Both the position numbers and the translations under genes were made by a program. Positions 17,961 to 27,052 of a stretch of DNA of 64,000 bases are shown here, in pieces. Position 1 is the stretch's first letter. The number at the start of each line of letters is the position of its first letter. A model generated the notes under the pieces. That model did no database searches, was not told the DNA's origin, and saw only the letters and a list, made by a program, of their open reading frames with translations. The stretch is from contig CAWHMO010000007.1 of NCBI GenBank assembly GCA_963830565.1, forward strand, positions 62,001 to 126,000, given 5' to 3'. This stretch comes from DATFDN01 sp963830565 (lineage in GTDB: Bacteria; Pseudomonadota; Alphaproteobacteria; Acetobacterales; Acetobacteraceae).

Positions 17961-19437
17961 GTAATTGCTCACGTCCCCAGCCTCGCTGAGCCGTCCAGGC
18001 ACCTGAGTGATCAGCGATCGGCTTGACACGATCACGGTTGGTTCGAATTCACCGTGACCGTGGACCGCGAAACTCTGCTCGCCCTCTCCAAGGATGACCT
18101 GATCGCTCTTATCCTAGCGCAGCACGCGCAGGTCGAGGCGCTGACCGCACGGATTACGGAGTTGGAGGCCAAGCTCAACGCTCCTCCCAAGACGCCGGAC
18201 AATTCGAGCACGCCCTCCTCGAAGGCCCAGAAGCCGAACCTGCCCGAGCGCCCCAAGAAGCCTCGCCGCGGCCGACCTGGCGCCTGCCGCACACTGGCAG
18301 CCAACCCCGACCGCATCATCGAGGCGACACTCGGCGCCTGCCCGCATTGCGACCACGCGCTTGGCGCCGCTGACCAGCCCGACATTCACGCCTACGACCA
18401 CATCGACCTGCTGCCGATCCACCCCATTGTCACCCGCATCAACCGCCATCGCGGCGTCTGCCCGTGCTGCCGCAAGCGCGTGGCCGCCACGGCGCCGGAG
18501 GGCTTCGAGCCCGGCTCGCCGTTCGGGCCAGGGCTGTGCGCGCTCATCATCCATCTCCACGTCACCCAGGCGATCAGCTTCGAGCGCCTGGCCCGCCTGC
18601 TGGCGGAGGTGTTCGGACTGAGCATCAGCGAGGGTGCTATCGCCAACATCCTGGCCCGTGCCGAGGCGCCGCTGCTGGCTGCCGCGGCGCCGATCGCCGA
18701 TGCCGTGCGCGCCAGCCCGATCGTGGGCTCCGACGAGACCTCGGCGCGGGTTGGCGGCAAGACCTGGTGGCAATGGGTGCTGCTGGGCTCGACCGCGATC
18801 TGCCACGTGATCGCCGATACAAGGGCGGCCTCCGTCGTGACCGCGTTCCTGGGCGGCGCGCAGCCGGAAGTCTGGGTGGCCGATCGCTATGGGGGGCAGT
18901 TGGGCCATGGCGCAGTCCGCCAGTTGTGCCTGGCGCATCTGCTGCGCGACGCAACGTATGCGATCGAGGAGGGCGATGACGGGTTCGCGCCGGGCTTTCG
19001 CTTCCTGCTGTTGCGGGCCGTGGCGATCGGCAAACGACGCGACGCGCTGAAGGGCAGCACCTTGGCACACTACCATGCCGATCTGGAGCGGCGGTTGAAC
19101 CGGTTGCTGTCGGCGCCCACACCGCAGCGACCCACTGCACGCCGCCTGTTCCGCGCCATGCGCCGCGACCGCGACGACCTGTTCCGCTTCGTCACCCGGC
19201 GCGACGTGCCCTACACCAACAACGCCTGCGAGCGGGCGCTGCGGCCTTCGGTGATCTTCCGCAAGGTCACCGGCGGGTTCCGTGCCGAATGGGGAGCCAA
19301 GGTCTATGCTGCTGCGGCAAGCGTGATCGCCACCGGAAGACTGCATGGCCTGACCGCGTTCGAGGCGCTACGCGCCGCGCTCGACGGACGGACCGTCATG
19401 CGGGCGGGCTGACCCCGAACGAGGGGTGAGCAATTAC
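17961..19437 (+). mobile_element. IS66-family element (ISBst12-like), copy B
   Basis: 1477 bp, inverted with respect to copy A, with the same GTAATTGCTCAC ends. A perfect 8-bp target duplication TGCTTGCG lies at 17953-17960 and 19438-19445. Excision restores the AIPR frame (PATLLARIIVVEDPD). Near the transposase start it differs from copy A by two single-base insertions. Confidence 0.95.
18054..19412 (+). CDS. IS66-family transposase, copy B
   Basis: 452 residues from a GTG at 18054, with the same zinc-ribbon and DDE residues as copy A. In copy A translation begins 15 residues earlier (MISDRLDTITVGS). Here that start leads to a stop because of the two extra bases near 18047 and 18062, so only an internal start is open. 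Whether the shorter form works is unknown. Confidence 0.9.
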   Translation: MTVDRETLLALSKDDLIALILAQHAQVEALTARITELEAKLNAPPKTPDNSSTPSSKAQKPNLPERPKKPRRGRPGACRTLAANPDRIIEATLGACPHCDHALGAADQPDIHAYDHIDLLPIHPIVTRINRHRGVCPCCRKRVAATAPEGFEPGSPFGPGLCALIIHLHVTQAISFERLARLLAEVFGLSISEGAIANILARAEAPLLAAAAPIADAVRASPIVGSDETSARVGGKTWWQWVLLGSTAICHVIADTRAASVVTAFLGGAQPEVWVADRYGGQLGHGAVRQLCLAHLLRDATYAIEEGDDGFAPGFRFLLLRAVAIGKRRDALKGSTLAHYHADLERRLNRLLSAPTPQRPTARRLFRAMRRDRDDLFRFVTRRDVPYTNNACERALRPSVIFRKVTGGFRAEWGAKVYAAAASVIATGRLHGLTAFEALRAALDGRTVMRAG

Positions 19438-19507
19438 TGCTTGCGCGTATTATCGTGGTCGAAGATCCAGACTCTGATGTCGGAAAGAAAATTACCAGAG
19501 CTTCTCA

Positions 19508-20432
19508 GAGTCTGACTTTGAACTCATGTGCAACGAGCAATGCGCCTGATGAGGAGCATGGCTGAGGCGGCGTAGAGGAAGGCTGTCGCGGACTCGATGG
19601 TAGTCTCGAAGTCCTTGGCGAGCCGACGATTGCGGTTGAGCCAGGCGAAGCACCGCTCCACCACCCAGCGGCGCGGATGGACGGCAAAGCCGACCTGATC
19701 AGCGGGTTTGCGGACGATCTCGATGGCGATGCAGGTGGCGTCGGCGACGCGCTCGGCCGCATAGGCGGTGTCGGCAAAGGCACGCTCGACAAAGGGAAAG
19801 CTGCGACGAGACGTCTTCAGCAGCGGGACGGCACCGTCGCGGTCCTGGACGGAGGCGGGATGCACTTGCAGCACCAGCGGGCGGCCATCGGTGTCGACCA
19901 TCGCGTGCCGCTTGCGGCCGAGCACCTTCTTTCCGGCATCATAGCCGCGCGGGCCACCGGCCTCGGTTGTCTTGACGCTCTGGCTGTCGATGACGGCAGC
20001 GCTCGGGCTTGCCTCGCGTCCGGCCCGCTCGCGGTCGAGCATCACCAGCCGATGGGTGATCGCCTCCCACACATGAGCGCGCCGCCACGCCGCGAACCAG
20101 CCGTAGACCGTCTGCCGCGGCGGGAAGCAGGGCGGCAACATGCGCCACGCGATGCCGCCGCGCAGCACGTAGAAGATCGCGTTGACGATTTCGCGCATCG
20201 ACCACTCGGGCGGCCGCCCGATGCCAGCAGGAGGCGGGAGAAGCGGCTCCAGGACCGCCCATTCGGCGTCCGTCAGGTCACTGGCAAAGCGGAGCCCGTC
20301 GCGCTTATGCTGCGGGCGGGTGGTTGCGGTCCACATGGGCGTGCTCATCCAACTCGGTCTCGACAACCCGTTGGAATCACATCTCACCGTGGCCACCCAA
20401 CCCCCATTCCGCGAGCGTTCAGAGACAGCCTC
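19508..20432 (-). mobile_element. IS5-family insertion sequence, different subgroup
   Basis: About 925 bp. Terminal repeats are imperfect: GAGTCTGACTTTGAAC at the left and GAGGCTGTCTCTGAAC read from the right. The AIPR gene reads ITRAS before it and NTQNRIDARNF after it. A clean target duplication is not visible (TCA on the left, TAA on the right), so the exact ends may be off by a few bases. It is unrelated in sequence to the IS427-like copies. Confidence 0.85.
19524..20336 (-). CDS. IS5-family transposase
   Basis: 270 residues from the ATG at 20336 (MWTATTRPQHKRDGLRF). DUF4096 domain (SDLTDAEWAVLEPLLPPP), then the DDE core: Asp in VIDSQSVKTTEAGG, Asp in AFADTAYAAERV and Glu in WVVERCFAWLNRNRRL. 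Single intact frame. The open frame extends upstream to 20519 through non-coding IS end and AIPR sequence, which I exclude. Confidence 0.93.
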   Translation of the reverse strand: MWTATTRPQHKRDGLRFASDLTDAEWAVLEPLLPPPAGIGRPPEWSMREIVNAIFYVLRGGIAWRMLPPCFPPRQTVYGWFAAWRRAHVWEAITHRLVMLDRERAGREASPSAAVIDSQSVKTTEAGGPRGYDAGKKVLGRKRHAMVDTDGRPLVLQVHPASVQDRDGAVPLLKTSRRSFPFVERAFADTAYAAERVADATCIAIEIVRKPADQVGFAVHPRRWVVERCFAWLNRNRRLAKDFETTIESATAFLYAASAMLLIRRIARCT

Positions 20433-21156
20433 TAATACCCAAAATCGCATCGATGCACGCAACTTTGTAGCCTTAGACCCTGAGCAGGAGCGGATTAGGA
20501 CCGAATTGCTAATCGGCAAGGTGGAATAGGAGTGACAGAGAGGGCGAGCCTGTTCAAGTCCACGGCTGAAGGTTTCGAATTTATCGAGGCGATTACGACT
20601 CTCGCTTGCGCCAGCCCTGAGATATCCGTTGTAGCAATGGCGAAGGGTTATGTCGGCGGACTATACGCAGACTTAGCAGTGCCGCCCTACAAGGCCTTGT
20701 TCAATGGGGGGACTTCATCTAGCCGCCTGTGGAGCCTGGTTCGTTTAAGTCGTCGCGTTGATGCGGCCCTACGCGGCTGCTACAGCCCTGATCAAGCCGT
20801 TGAGCGCGGGATGATTGTGCATGGAAATCGTCTTCTGCTGCACCTGACTCTGAGACGCTTGGCAGCCAGTCATGATCTCAGCGCCTCTGACGCGATACCG
20901 GAAGCTGCGATAAGCGAGGCGACGAAGCTGACGTTCAACAAGGTCAAGACAGTGCTCGAACACAATTATAAGGACGCTTATTTGGCGCCATTGTTTAAGA
21001 ACGTTGGCAAGTGCACCAACATACGGGCGCAGGTTGAAGGTTAGACTAGTCTGACTTTATTTCTGCGAGCCGTTTCTCTCGCCTGCGTGTTAGCCGACTA
21101 GCAATCGCTCACCGCAATACGCTCAAGTCGCTTACCGCCTTCCTGGCTGGCATAGA

Positions 21157-21726
21157 TCAGTTCATAAGCAGGGTGGTATTAGGTGGGGTCGGCGCCACGC
21201 GGCGGAGCAGGCGGATGAAGGGGATGCTGACCAGCACCGCCCACAGCTTGCCGACGATCTGCCCGGCCAGGAATTGCAGGCTGCCGAAGGCGAGCCAGAG
21301 GAACACGAGCGAGTCCACCGTCAGCCCGGCCAGCGCGGAGGCCAGGACGGCCAGCATCAGGCGGCGGCGCTGGAGCGGCGTGTAGATCGCGAAGTCGGCC
21401 AGTTCGCTCAGCGCGAACGCGATGCCGGAGGCGGCGACGAGCGGGCCGGGTGCCACCAGCATCGACAACAAGCATCCGACGCCGATCGCCCCCAGTCCCC
21501 AGGAAGCGCCGAGGCAGCGCTGCACCACGTCGCGCAGCACCAGGGCGGCGCCAACCGTCACGACGCCGGACGGCGCCATCAGCCCCGGCGCGACCGGCAC
21601 CAGGCACGGCGCGTTCGCCGGGCACACCAGCCCGACATGCAGGATCATCCAGTTGGCCAGCGGAATCAGGCCAAGAAAGCAGGCCAGCGCCAGCAAGCCG
21701 ACCCGCCGCGCCGCGTGGCGCTCCAT
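21157..21726 (-). CDS. VUT-family transporter (YhhQ-like, queuosine precursor uptake)
   Basis: 189 residues with about six membrane helices. N-terminal LLALACFLGLIPLANWMILHVG, then the conserved APSGVVTVGAALVLRDVVQR and SELADFAIYTPLQRR of the VUT/YhhQ family (PF02592), whose characterised members import preQ0/preQ1. The ATG overlaps the VOC gene stop. Its link to queuosine is consistent with the nearby que genes. About 110 bases of unassigned sequence separate it from the AIPR remnant. Confidence 0.85.
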   Translation of the reverse strand: MERHAARRVGLLALACFLGLIPLANWMILHVGLVCPANAPCLVPVAPGLMAPSGVVTVGAALVLRDVVQRCLGASWGLGAIGVGCLLSMLVAPGPLVAASGIAFALSELADFAIYTPLQRRRLMLAVLASALAGLTVDSLVFLWLAFGSLQFLAGQIVGKLWAVLVSIPFIRLLRRVAPTPPNTTLLMN

Positions 21727-22127
21727 CAGGCCGGCAGGTAGGTCGCGATCTCGATCAGGTTGCCGTCGGGATCGCGGCAATAGACCGAGCGCATCGGCCC
21801 CAGCGCGCCGGCGCGGGATACCGGCCCCGCGATGATCGCGACCTCGCAGGCGGCGAGATGGGCGATGACGTTCTCGGGCGGCACGGCGGTGACGAAGCAG
21901 AGATCGGCGGCGCCGGGCGCATCGCTCGCGCCGGTGATCCACACGCGCGGATCGGCCGACACCGGGCGCAGGTTGATCTTCTGGCCACCGAACAGCAGCG
22001 CCACACGTTCATCCGGGCCGAACGTCTCGCGCCGCATGCCGAGCACGCCTTCGTACCAGGCAGCCGCCTTCTCCACGTCGCGGACGTTCAGGACGACATG
22101 ATCGATCCGGTCGATCGCGAACCGCAT
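21726..22127 (-). CDS. VOC-family (glyoxalase/bleomycin-resistance fold) protein
   Basis: 133 residues from the ATG at 22127. Two beta-alpha-beta-beta-beta modules: IDRIDHVVLNVRDVEKAAAW (metal His) and PMRSVYCRDPDGNLIEIATY (metal Glu). VOC proteins include glyoxalases and extradiol-type enzymes; the substrate is not predictable. It is co-translated with the VUT gene and starts 2 bases after the fumarase stop. Confidence 0.85.
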   Translation of the reverse strand: MRFAIDRIDHVVLNVRDVEKAAAWYEGVLGMRRETFGPDERVALLFGGQKINLRPVSADPRVWITGASDAPGAADLCFVTAVPPENVIAHLAACEVAIIAGPVSRAGALGPMRSVYCRDPDGNLIEIATYLPA

Positions 22128-22129
22128 GA

Positions 22130-23779
22130 TCAAGCCACCTCCAGCCCGTCATAGAAATCGTTGCCCTTGTCGTCGATGACGATGAAGGCGGGGAAGTTCT
22201 CGACCTCGATGCGCCAGACCGCCTCCATGCCGAGCTCAGGAAACTCGAGCACCTCGACCTTGCGGATGCAGTCCCGTGCCAGCCGGGCGGCGGGGCCGCC
22301 GACGCTGCCGAGGTAGAAGCCGCCATTCGCCTTGCAGGCCGCGCGCACCGACTTGGAGCGGTTGCCCTTGGCCAGCATCACCAGCGAGCCGCCCGCTTGC
22401 TGGAACTCGGCCACATAGCTGTCCATGCGGCCGGCCGTGGTCGGGCCGAAGCTGCCCGTGGCATGGCCCTCGGGCGTCTTGGCAGGGCCGGCGTAGTACA
22501 CTGGATGGTCTCTGATATAGTCGGGCAGCCCCGCGCCGGACTCGAGCCGCTCCTTCAGCTTGGCATGGGCGATGTCGCGCGCCACTACCATCGTCCCGCT
22601 CAACGCGAGCCGCGTCTTGACCGGGTACTGCGACAATTGGCGGCGAATTTCCGCCATCGGCCGGTCTAAATTCACCGCGACGGCCTCATCGTCCAGATGC
22701 GCCTCGGTGGTCTCCGGCAGGTACTTCGCGGGATCGGTCTCCAGCTGCTCAAGGAACACGCCGTCCGGGGTCAGCTTGGCGAGGATCTGCCGATCCGCCG
22801 AACAGGACACGCCGATCCCGACCGGCAGGCTGGCGCCGTGGCGCGGCAGGCGGATCACGCGGACGTCGTGGCAGAAATACTTGCCCCCGAACTGCGCGCC
22901 GATGCCGAGCGAGCGGGTGAGCGCATGGACCTCGGCCTCCATCTCCAGGTCGCGGAAGGCGTGTCCGGCCCGGCTGCCGCCGGCGGGCAGGGTATCGAGC
23001 CAGCGCGTCGAGGCGAGCTTGACGGTCTTCAGGGTCAGCTCGGCCGAGGTGCCGCCGATGACGATGGCGAGGTGATAGGGCGGACAGGCCGAGGTGCCGA
23101 GCGTCCTGATCTTCGTCTCCAGGAACTTCAGCAGCCGATCGGGCGAGAGGATCGCGCGGGTTTCCTGGAACAGGAAGGTCTTGTTGGCCGACCCGCCGCC
23201 CTTGGCCACGAACATCAGGTGAAACTCGTCGGCGTGGTCCTGGCCGGGCGCGGCCATGATGTCGAACTGCACGGGGAGGTTGTTGCCGGTGTTGACCTCC
23301 TCGAACATCGAGAGCGGCGCCATCTGCGAGTAGCGCAGATTGGTTTCGGTGTAGGTGCGATGCACGCCAAAAGCGAGCGCCTCCTCCTCGTTGCCGTCCA
23401 CCCAAACACGCTGGCCCTTCTTGCCGAACACGATGGCGGTCCCGGTGTCTTGGCACATCGGCAGCACGCCGCCGGCGGCGATGTTGGCGTTCTTGAGCAG
23501 ATCGAGCGCCACGAAGCGGTCGTTGGCGGACGCCTCCGGATCGTCGAGGATGGCCCGCAACTGGCGCAAATGGCTCGGGCGCAGCAGGTGGGAGACGTCG
23601 CGGAAGGCCTGGAAGGCCAGCTCGGTCAGCGCTTCCGGCGCGATTCGCAGCACAGTCTCGCCGTCGCAGGCAGCGGTGCGAACGCCGGACAGGGCCAGCT
23701 TACGCCACGGCGTCCGGTCGGGTCCGAGCGGGAACATCGGCGCATAGGCGAACCCGGACGGGCGGGGGATGGCGTTCAT
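22130..23779 (-). CDS. Fumarate hydratase, class I (4Fe-4S)
   Basis: 549 residues, usual for the single-chain iron-sulfur fumarase of the TCA cycle. Cluster cysteines are in GVLPMCQDTGTAIVFGKKG, KYFCHDVRVI and GVSCSADRQ. C-terminal beta-domain motifs include KTRLALSGTMVVARDIAHAK, GPTTAGRMD and VEVLEFPELGMEAVW. The start at 23779 has AAGGAG 7 bases upstream. The iron-sulfur form is oxygen-sensitive compared with class II FumC. Confidence 0.93.
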   Translation of the reverse strand: MNAIPRPSGFAYAPMFPLGPDRTPWRKLALSGVRTAACDGETVLRIAPEALTELAFQAFRDVSHLLRPSHLRQLRAILDDPEASANDRFVALDLLKNANIAAGGVLPMCQDTGTAIVFGKKGQRVWVDGNEEEALAFGVHRTYTETNLRYSQMAPLSMFEEVNTGNNLPVQFDIMAAPGQDHADEFHLMFVAKGGGSANKTFLFQETRAILSPDRLLKFLETKIRTLGTSACPPYHLAIVIGGTSAELTLKTVKLASTRWLDTLPAGGSRAGHAFRDLEMEAEVHALTRSLGIGAQFGGKYFCHDVRVIRLPRHGASLPVGIGVSCSADRQILAKLTPDGVFLEQLETDPAKYLPETTEAHLDDEAVAVNLDRPMAEIRRQLSQYPVKTRLALSGTMVVARDIAHAKLKERLESGAGLPDYIRDHPVYYAGPAKTPEGHATGSFGPTTAGRMDSYVAEFQQAGGSLVMLAKGNRSKSVRAACKANGGFYLGSVGGPAARLARDCIRKVEVLEFPELGMEAVWRIEVENFPAFIVIDDKGNDFYDGLEVA

Positions 23780-23804
23780 CGCACGCTCCTTGTGGGGTGG
23801 CAGG

Positions 23805-24356
23805 TCAGCTCTTGTCGGGCGGGCCGCGGCGGCGGAAAGCGTCCAGACTGACCACCTGCGGGGTCGCCGGCGGCTCGGCCGCACCATTTTCCGCAGCTTC
23901 CTGCACGGGCTGCACGGCCCTGGGCCGCGTCGGCGGAGCGGGCTCCTCGGCGGTGTCGTCGGCTGCCGCGAGATGCTCGGGGCGGAAGCGCATGCCGTAG
24001 CGCACATACGGGTCGGCGAAGGCGGTGACGGCGCCCAGCGGGATGATGAGCGTGGAGGGCACGCCGCCGAAGGACAACCCCACGTTGATCAGCCGTGTTT
24101 CGGCGTTCACCCGCAAGTCCCAGAACTGGTGCTGCAGGACGATGGTCATCTCCTGCGGGTACTGCGCGCGCAGCCGCGGCGGGATCACCACCCCCGGATG
24201 ATCGGTCCTGAAGGTGAGATAGAAATGGTGGTCTCCGGGCAGACCGTTCTCGGCCGCGTAGGAGAGCGCGCGCGCCACCACCTCGCGCATGGCTGCCTCG
24301 GTCCAATCCTCGTACGGCAGCAGGCTTTCGACCGGAGGATCCTGTTCGTCCGTCAT
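23805..24356 (-). CDS. sspB: SspB-type ClpXP adaptor (alphaproteobacterial)
   Basis: 183 residues. The folded substrate-binding domain (residues 10-125: YEDWTEAAMREVVARALSYA, HHFYLTFRTDHPGVVIP, FWDLRVN, VPLGAVTAFADPYVRYGM-like segment) is followed by an acidic/proline linker and a C-terminal ClpX-binding tail (VVSLDAFRRRGPPDK). SspB delivers ssrA-tagged proteins to ClpXP. The tmRNA gene lies just upstream on the same strand, so adaptor and tag source are neighbours. Confidence 0.92.
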   Translation of the reverse strand: MTDEQDPPVESLLPYEDWTEAAMREVVARALSYAAENGLPGDHHFYLTFRTDHPGVVIPPRLRAQYPQEMTIVLQHQFWDLRVNAETRLINVGLSFGGVPSTLIIPLGAVTAFADPYVRYGMRFRPEHLAAADDTAEEPAPPTRPRAVQPVQEAAENGAAEPPATPQVVSLDAFRRRGPPDKS

Positions 24357-24411
24357 CGCGGAGACTTACCGTGCTCGCTGATCCGTGGCCAGGGATCGGG
24401 TGGGACATTAG

Positions 24412-24655
24412 AGTGGGGGGCTTCTGTTGCCCGGTGCCCCCCGAACCGCGCTTACCGCTTATGCAGCGGCAGCGAGCGCCATGTTGTCATTGGCACTTGT
24501 CAAACGGCCCGATAACGGCGGAACCATGCCGAGCGAAAAGCGGGTCTTTACCACGCGTGTCGAGCCTGTTTCGCCCCCCTATGGTGGAGGCGCCGGGCAC
24601 TGCCCCCGGGTCCACTACGCTTATTCCAACCGCCGTTTATCGCCGTAGCCAACTG
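24412..24655 (-). ncRNA. ssrA: Two-piece, circularly permuted tmRNA
   Basis: On the minus strand the acceptor piece comes first, ending in T-arm and acceptor strand CGCCTCCACCA (CCA read from 24584-24582). Two bases later the coding piece begins GGGGGGCGAAAC (from 24579), the partner acceptor strand. The tag frame at 24494-24459 encodes ANDNMALAAAA then TAA, closely matching alphaproteobacterial tags. A G-rich/C-rich helix (GGGGGGC with GCCCCCC) closes the 3' part. Outer ends are approximate. The permuted order is the known alphaproteobacterial arrangement (RF01849). Confidence 0.9.
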
Positions 24656-24708
24656 TCGCTGGCACGGCTCATATAAGCGCCCGGAACCGGAATGTGGAGT
24701 CCCGCTTG

Positions 24709-25666
24709 ATGCCGCTGACCGATGAGCAGCGCCAGGAAATCGAGGCCGCCCGAAGCCGGCCGGCGCAGACCCTGCGGCCCAGCGTGCCGGCGCTAGAGGC
24801 GCTGCTGTTCCAGCCGCTGCCGGTGCTGGACCACGGCTTCGTCCGCGTCATCGACTACATGGGCGACGACGGCGCCATCGTGCAGGCCGCGCGGGTCTCC
24901 TACGGACGCGGCACGCGGCGGGTATCGGAGGATGCCGGGACTGATCCGCTATCTGATGCGGCACCGCCACTCGACGCCATTCGAGATGTGCGAGATCAAA
25001 TACCATGTGAAGCTGCCGATCTTCGTCGCCCGGCAGTGGATCAGGCACCGCACCGCCAACGTGAACGAGTATTCCGCTCGCTATTCGGTGCTGGACCGGG
25101 AGTTCTACATCCCCGCCCCCGAGCATCTGGCGGCGCAGTCGGCCAGCAACAGGCAAGGGCGCGGCGAGATGCTAGCGGCGGAGGAGGCGTCGCGGGTGCT
25201 CGACCTGCTGCGTGCGGATGCGGCGCGCTGCTACGACGACTACGCCTGGATGCTGAACGAGGACGAGCAGGGCCGGCCCGCCGATCCCGATCGCGCCGGC
25301 CTGTCGCGAGAACTCGCCCGCATGAACCTGACGCTGAACACCTACACGCAGTGGTACTGGAAATCCGACCTGCACAACCTGCTGCACTTCCTGTCGCTGC
25401 GCGCGGACCCGCACGCGCAATACGAGATCCGTGCCTATGCGCAGGCGATGCTGGAGACGGTGCGCGCCTGGGTTCCGCTGGCCTTCCAGGCATTCCTCGA
25501 CTACCGGCTGGACGGCGTCACCCTGTCGGGGCCGATGCTCGTCGTGGTGCGTCGGATGCTGGCCGGAGAGGCGGTCGAGCAGGCGCAAAGCGGGCTGAGT
25601 AAGCGGGAATGGACGGAACTGCAGGCCGCGCTACAGCCCGAGCGGCGTGCGCAGTTGCTCGGCTAG
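24709..25666 (+). pseudogene. thyX: Flavin-dependent thymidylate synthase ThyX, one-base frameshift
   Basis: Makes dTMP from dUMP with methylene-tetrahydrofolate and FAD. The N-terminus (PSVPALEALLFQPLPVLDHG, VQAARVSYGRGTRRVSED) is in one frame. The remainder (GLIRYLMRHRHSTPFEMCEI, RQWIRHRTANVNEYSARYS) is in the next, joined by removing one base in GAGGATGCCGGGACTG near 24930. The ThyX signature RHRTANVNEYS and the C-terminal LSGPMLVVVRRML are intact; about 318 codons. The start at 24709 (MPLTDEQRQE) is chosen. No thyA is in the window, so loss would be costly. Confidence 0.88.
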
Positions 25667-25687
25667 CGGAAGGGGAGGTCGCGCAGA

Positions 25688-26508
25688 TCAGCCCGGAGGG
25701 GGCTGTGCCGGCTGGTCCATGTGCAGCAGAGCGTCGCGCATCGGCTGGCTGGGCACCGACATGAAGCCGCCGAACGGGGTATCGAGATCGAGAATCAGAT
25801 AAAGCGAGGACGAGAGCGACACCGCCGACAGCACGATCACGACATGGATCACACCGTTGCGCGGCGAGGTTAGTCCGAACACCGTGAAGATAACGATCAG
25901 CCAGAACATCAGGAGCAGGAGGAACGGCCAGGAGATCGTCGGAACAGCTGAACTCGATCACCGCCCAGCGCGCCTGCAGCGTTGCCTCCATCGCGGACTG
26001 GACGAGAGAGGCCACGTGCGTCTGAAGCGTGGTCCCCGTCGGCAGTTGTTGAAATCATCTCATCGGCCCGCATCAGCAGCTCGGTGAGCTCCCCGCCTTC
26101 GACGGAGCCGGACCTGATCGAGGTGACACGAGAAGGATAATCACCCTTGGGCGCCGGTTCGTCGGGCCACGTCGTGGCGATGGCCGCAGCTGTATAGCGC
26201 CGTATCATTGCGCGGATTGGATCGACCTGTGGGCCGTATTCGCGAAGCCGCGCATCCAGCTCGACCAGCCGCGTGCCGAGATGCCGCACGCCTTCGGTAT
26301 GCGCGTCGAAATTGCTTTTCACCGACGTCACGAGCAGTCCGAGCACCAAGGCAGCGAAGGTGACAAGGATGGTGATGACCAGTCGCACGGCATCGACGGT
26401 ATCGCGGCTACGGTGATGCTCGCGCATCCAACGTTGCAAAAACAATCCGATGTAGCTGGCGCCCAGCAACAGCGCCAGGAGCAGCAGGGTCTCCGCTAAT
26501 TCGCGCAT
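25688..26508 (-). pseudogene. DUF4239 (bestrophin-like) membrane protein, two one-base frameshifts
   Basis: Start at 26508 (MRELAETLLLLALLLGASYI). Two N-terminal membrane helices flank HHRSRDTVDAVRLVITILVT, the DUF4239 pattern. The frame shifts once near 26049 (to QLPTGTTLQTHVASLVQ) and again near 25948 (to PTISWPFLLLLMFWLIVIF), both as one extra base. The C-terminal pair of helices (VIHVVIVLSAVSLSSSLYLI) and FGGFMSVPSQP complete the family's plan at about 273 codons. Function unknown; the bestrophin-like name implies an ion channel, which is unproven. Confidence 0.75.
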
Positions 26509-26524
26509 CGTGCTCAGCTGCCCG

Positions 26525-27052
26525 TCAGGCGTCCGCTGCCCAAGCTGCCAGTCCACTGGCTGCGACGACAAAAAGCGGGTTGATCCGGGTCAGGCTCAGA
26601 ACCAATGTGGCCGCGACCGTCAGCCCATACTGCACCCATGAGTGATCTGAGGAGCGGGCCACCACCACGCCGCTTGCCAGAACCAGCCCGACCGAGACAG
26701 GCGCCATGCCGCGTTCGAGCGCGGGTCGCCAGCGCATGTGGGCAGCGCCCTGCCACAGCCGCGCCATCCCATACACCAGCACTCCGGCCGGCACGATCAT
26801 CGCCGCTGTCGCCAGCAAGGCCCCGGCCAGACCGGCCGCATCGTAGCCGAGGAGGGACACCAGAAGCGTACTCGGTCCTGGCGCAGCCTGGGCGATGGCG
26901 AAGGAATCGGCGAACTGCGCGGCCGTGAGCCAGCGATAGGTGTCCACCGTCTGCAACTGAAGCTGCGGCACGATGGCATTGCCGCCACCGAACGAAAGGA
27001 GCGAGGCGCTGCCGAACACCAGGCAGAGCCGAAGCGCCAGGTCCAGCGTCAT
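26525..27052 (-). CDS. Chromate transporter, second half-size subunit
   Basis: 175 residues, one ChrA domain (PF02417): LCLVFGSASLLSFGGGNAIVP, then AQFADSFAIAQAAPGPSTLL and about five membrane helices. Its ATG overlaps the preceding subunit's stop (ATGA). Short ChrA proteins work as heteromeric pairs that export chromate; sulfate-related anions are also possible substrates. Confidence 0.88.
   Translation of the reverse strand: MTLDLALRLCLVFGSASLLSFGGGNAIVPQLQLQTVDTYRWLTAAQFADSFAIAQAAPGPSTLLVSLLGYDAAGLAGALLATAAMIVPAGVLVYGMARLWQGAAHMRWRPALERGMAPVSVGLVLASGVVVARSSDHSWVQYGLTVAATLVLSLTRINPLFVVAASGLAAWAADA

Larger units (their letters stand above)
14635..21044 (+). pseudogene. AIPR-family (abortive phage infection) gene cut by four insertion sequences
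   Basis: Pieces at 14635-14934, 16418-16896, 17749-17960, 19446-19507 and 20433-21044 join into about 1.66 kb, roughly 555 codons, the usual size of AIPR proteins (PF10592). Signatures: DGADDNGIDAIHYDSQ and ILFLVQSKW in piece 1, LQGVQDLVSLKRDRF in piece 2, ESFWHFNNDITII and TIVNGAQTAGTIGR in piece 3, then ASNTQNRIDARNF across the last insertion. There is also an in-frame TAA after QEAAPP (16713-16715), a one-base shift between 16418 and 16431 and another near 20525. The G+C content is lower than around it, as in acquired defence genes. AIPR proteins are linked to abortive infection in lactococci; the mechanism is not established. Confidence 0.85.

Noticed and set aside
14935..19437. Composite transposon made of the IS66 pair
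   Set aside because: Each IS66 copy has its own target duplication and the enclosed DNA is AIPR gene pieces in original order, so they inserted independently.
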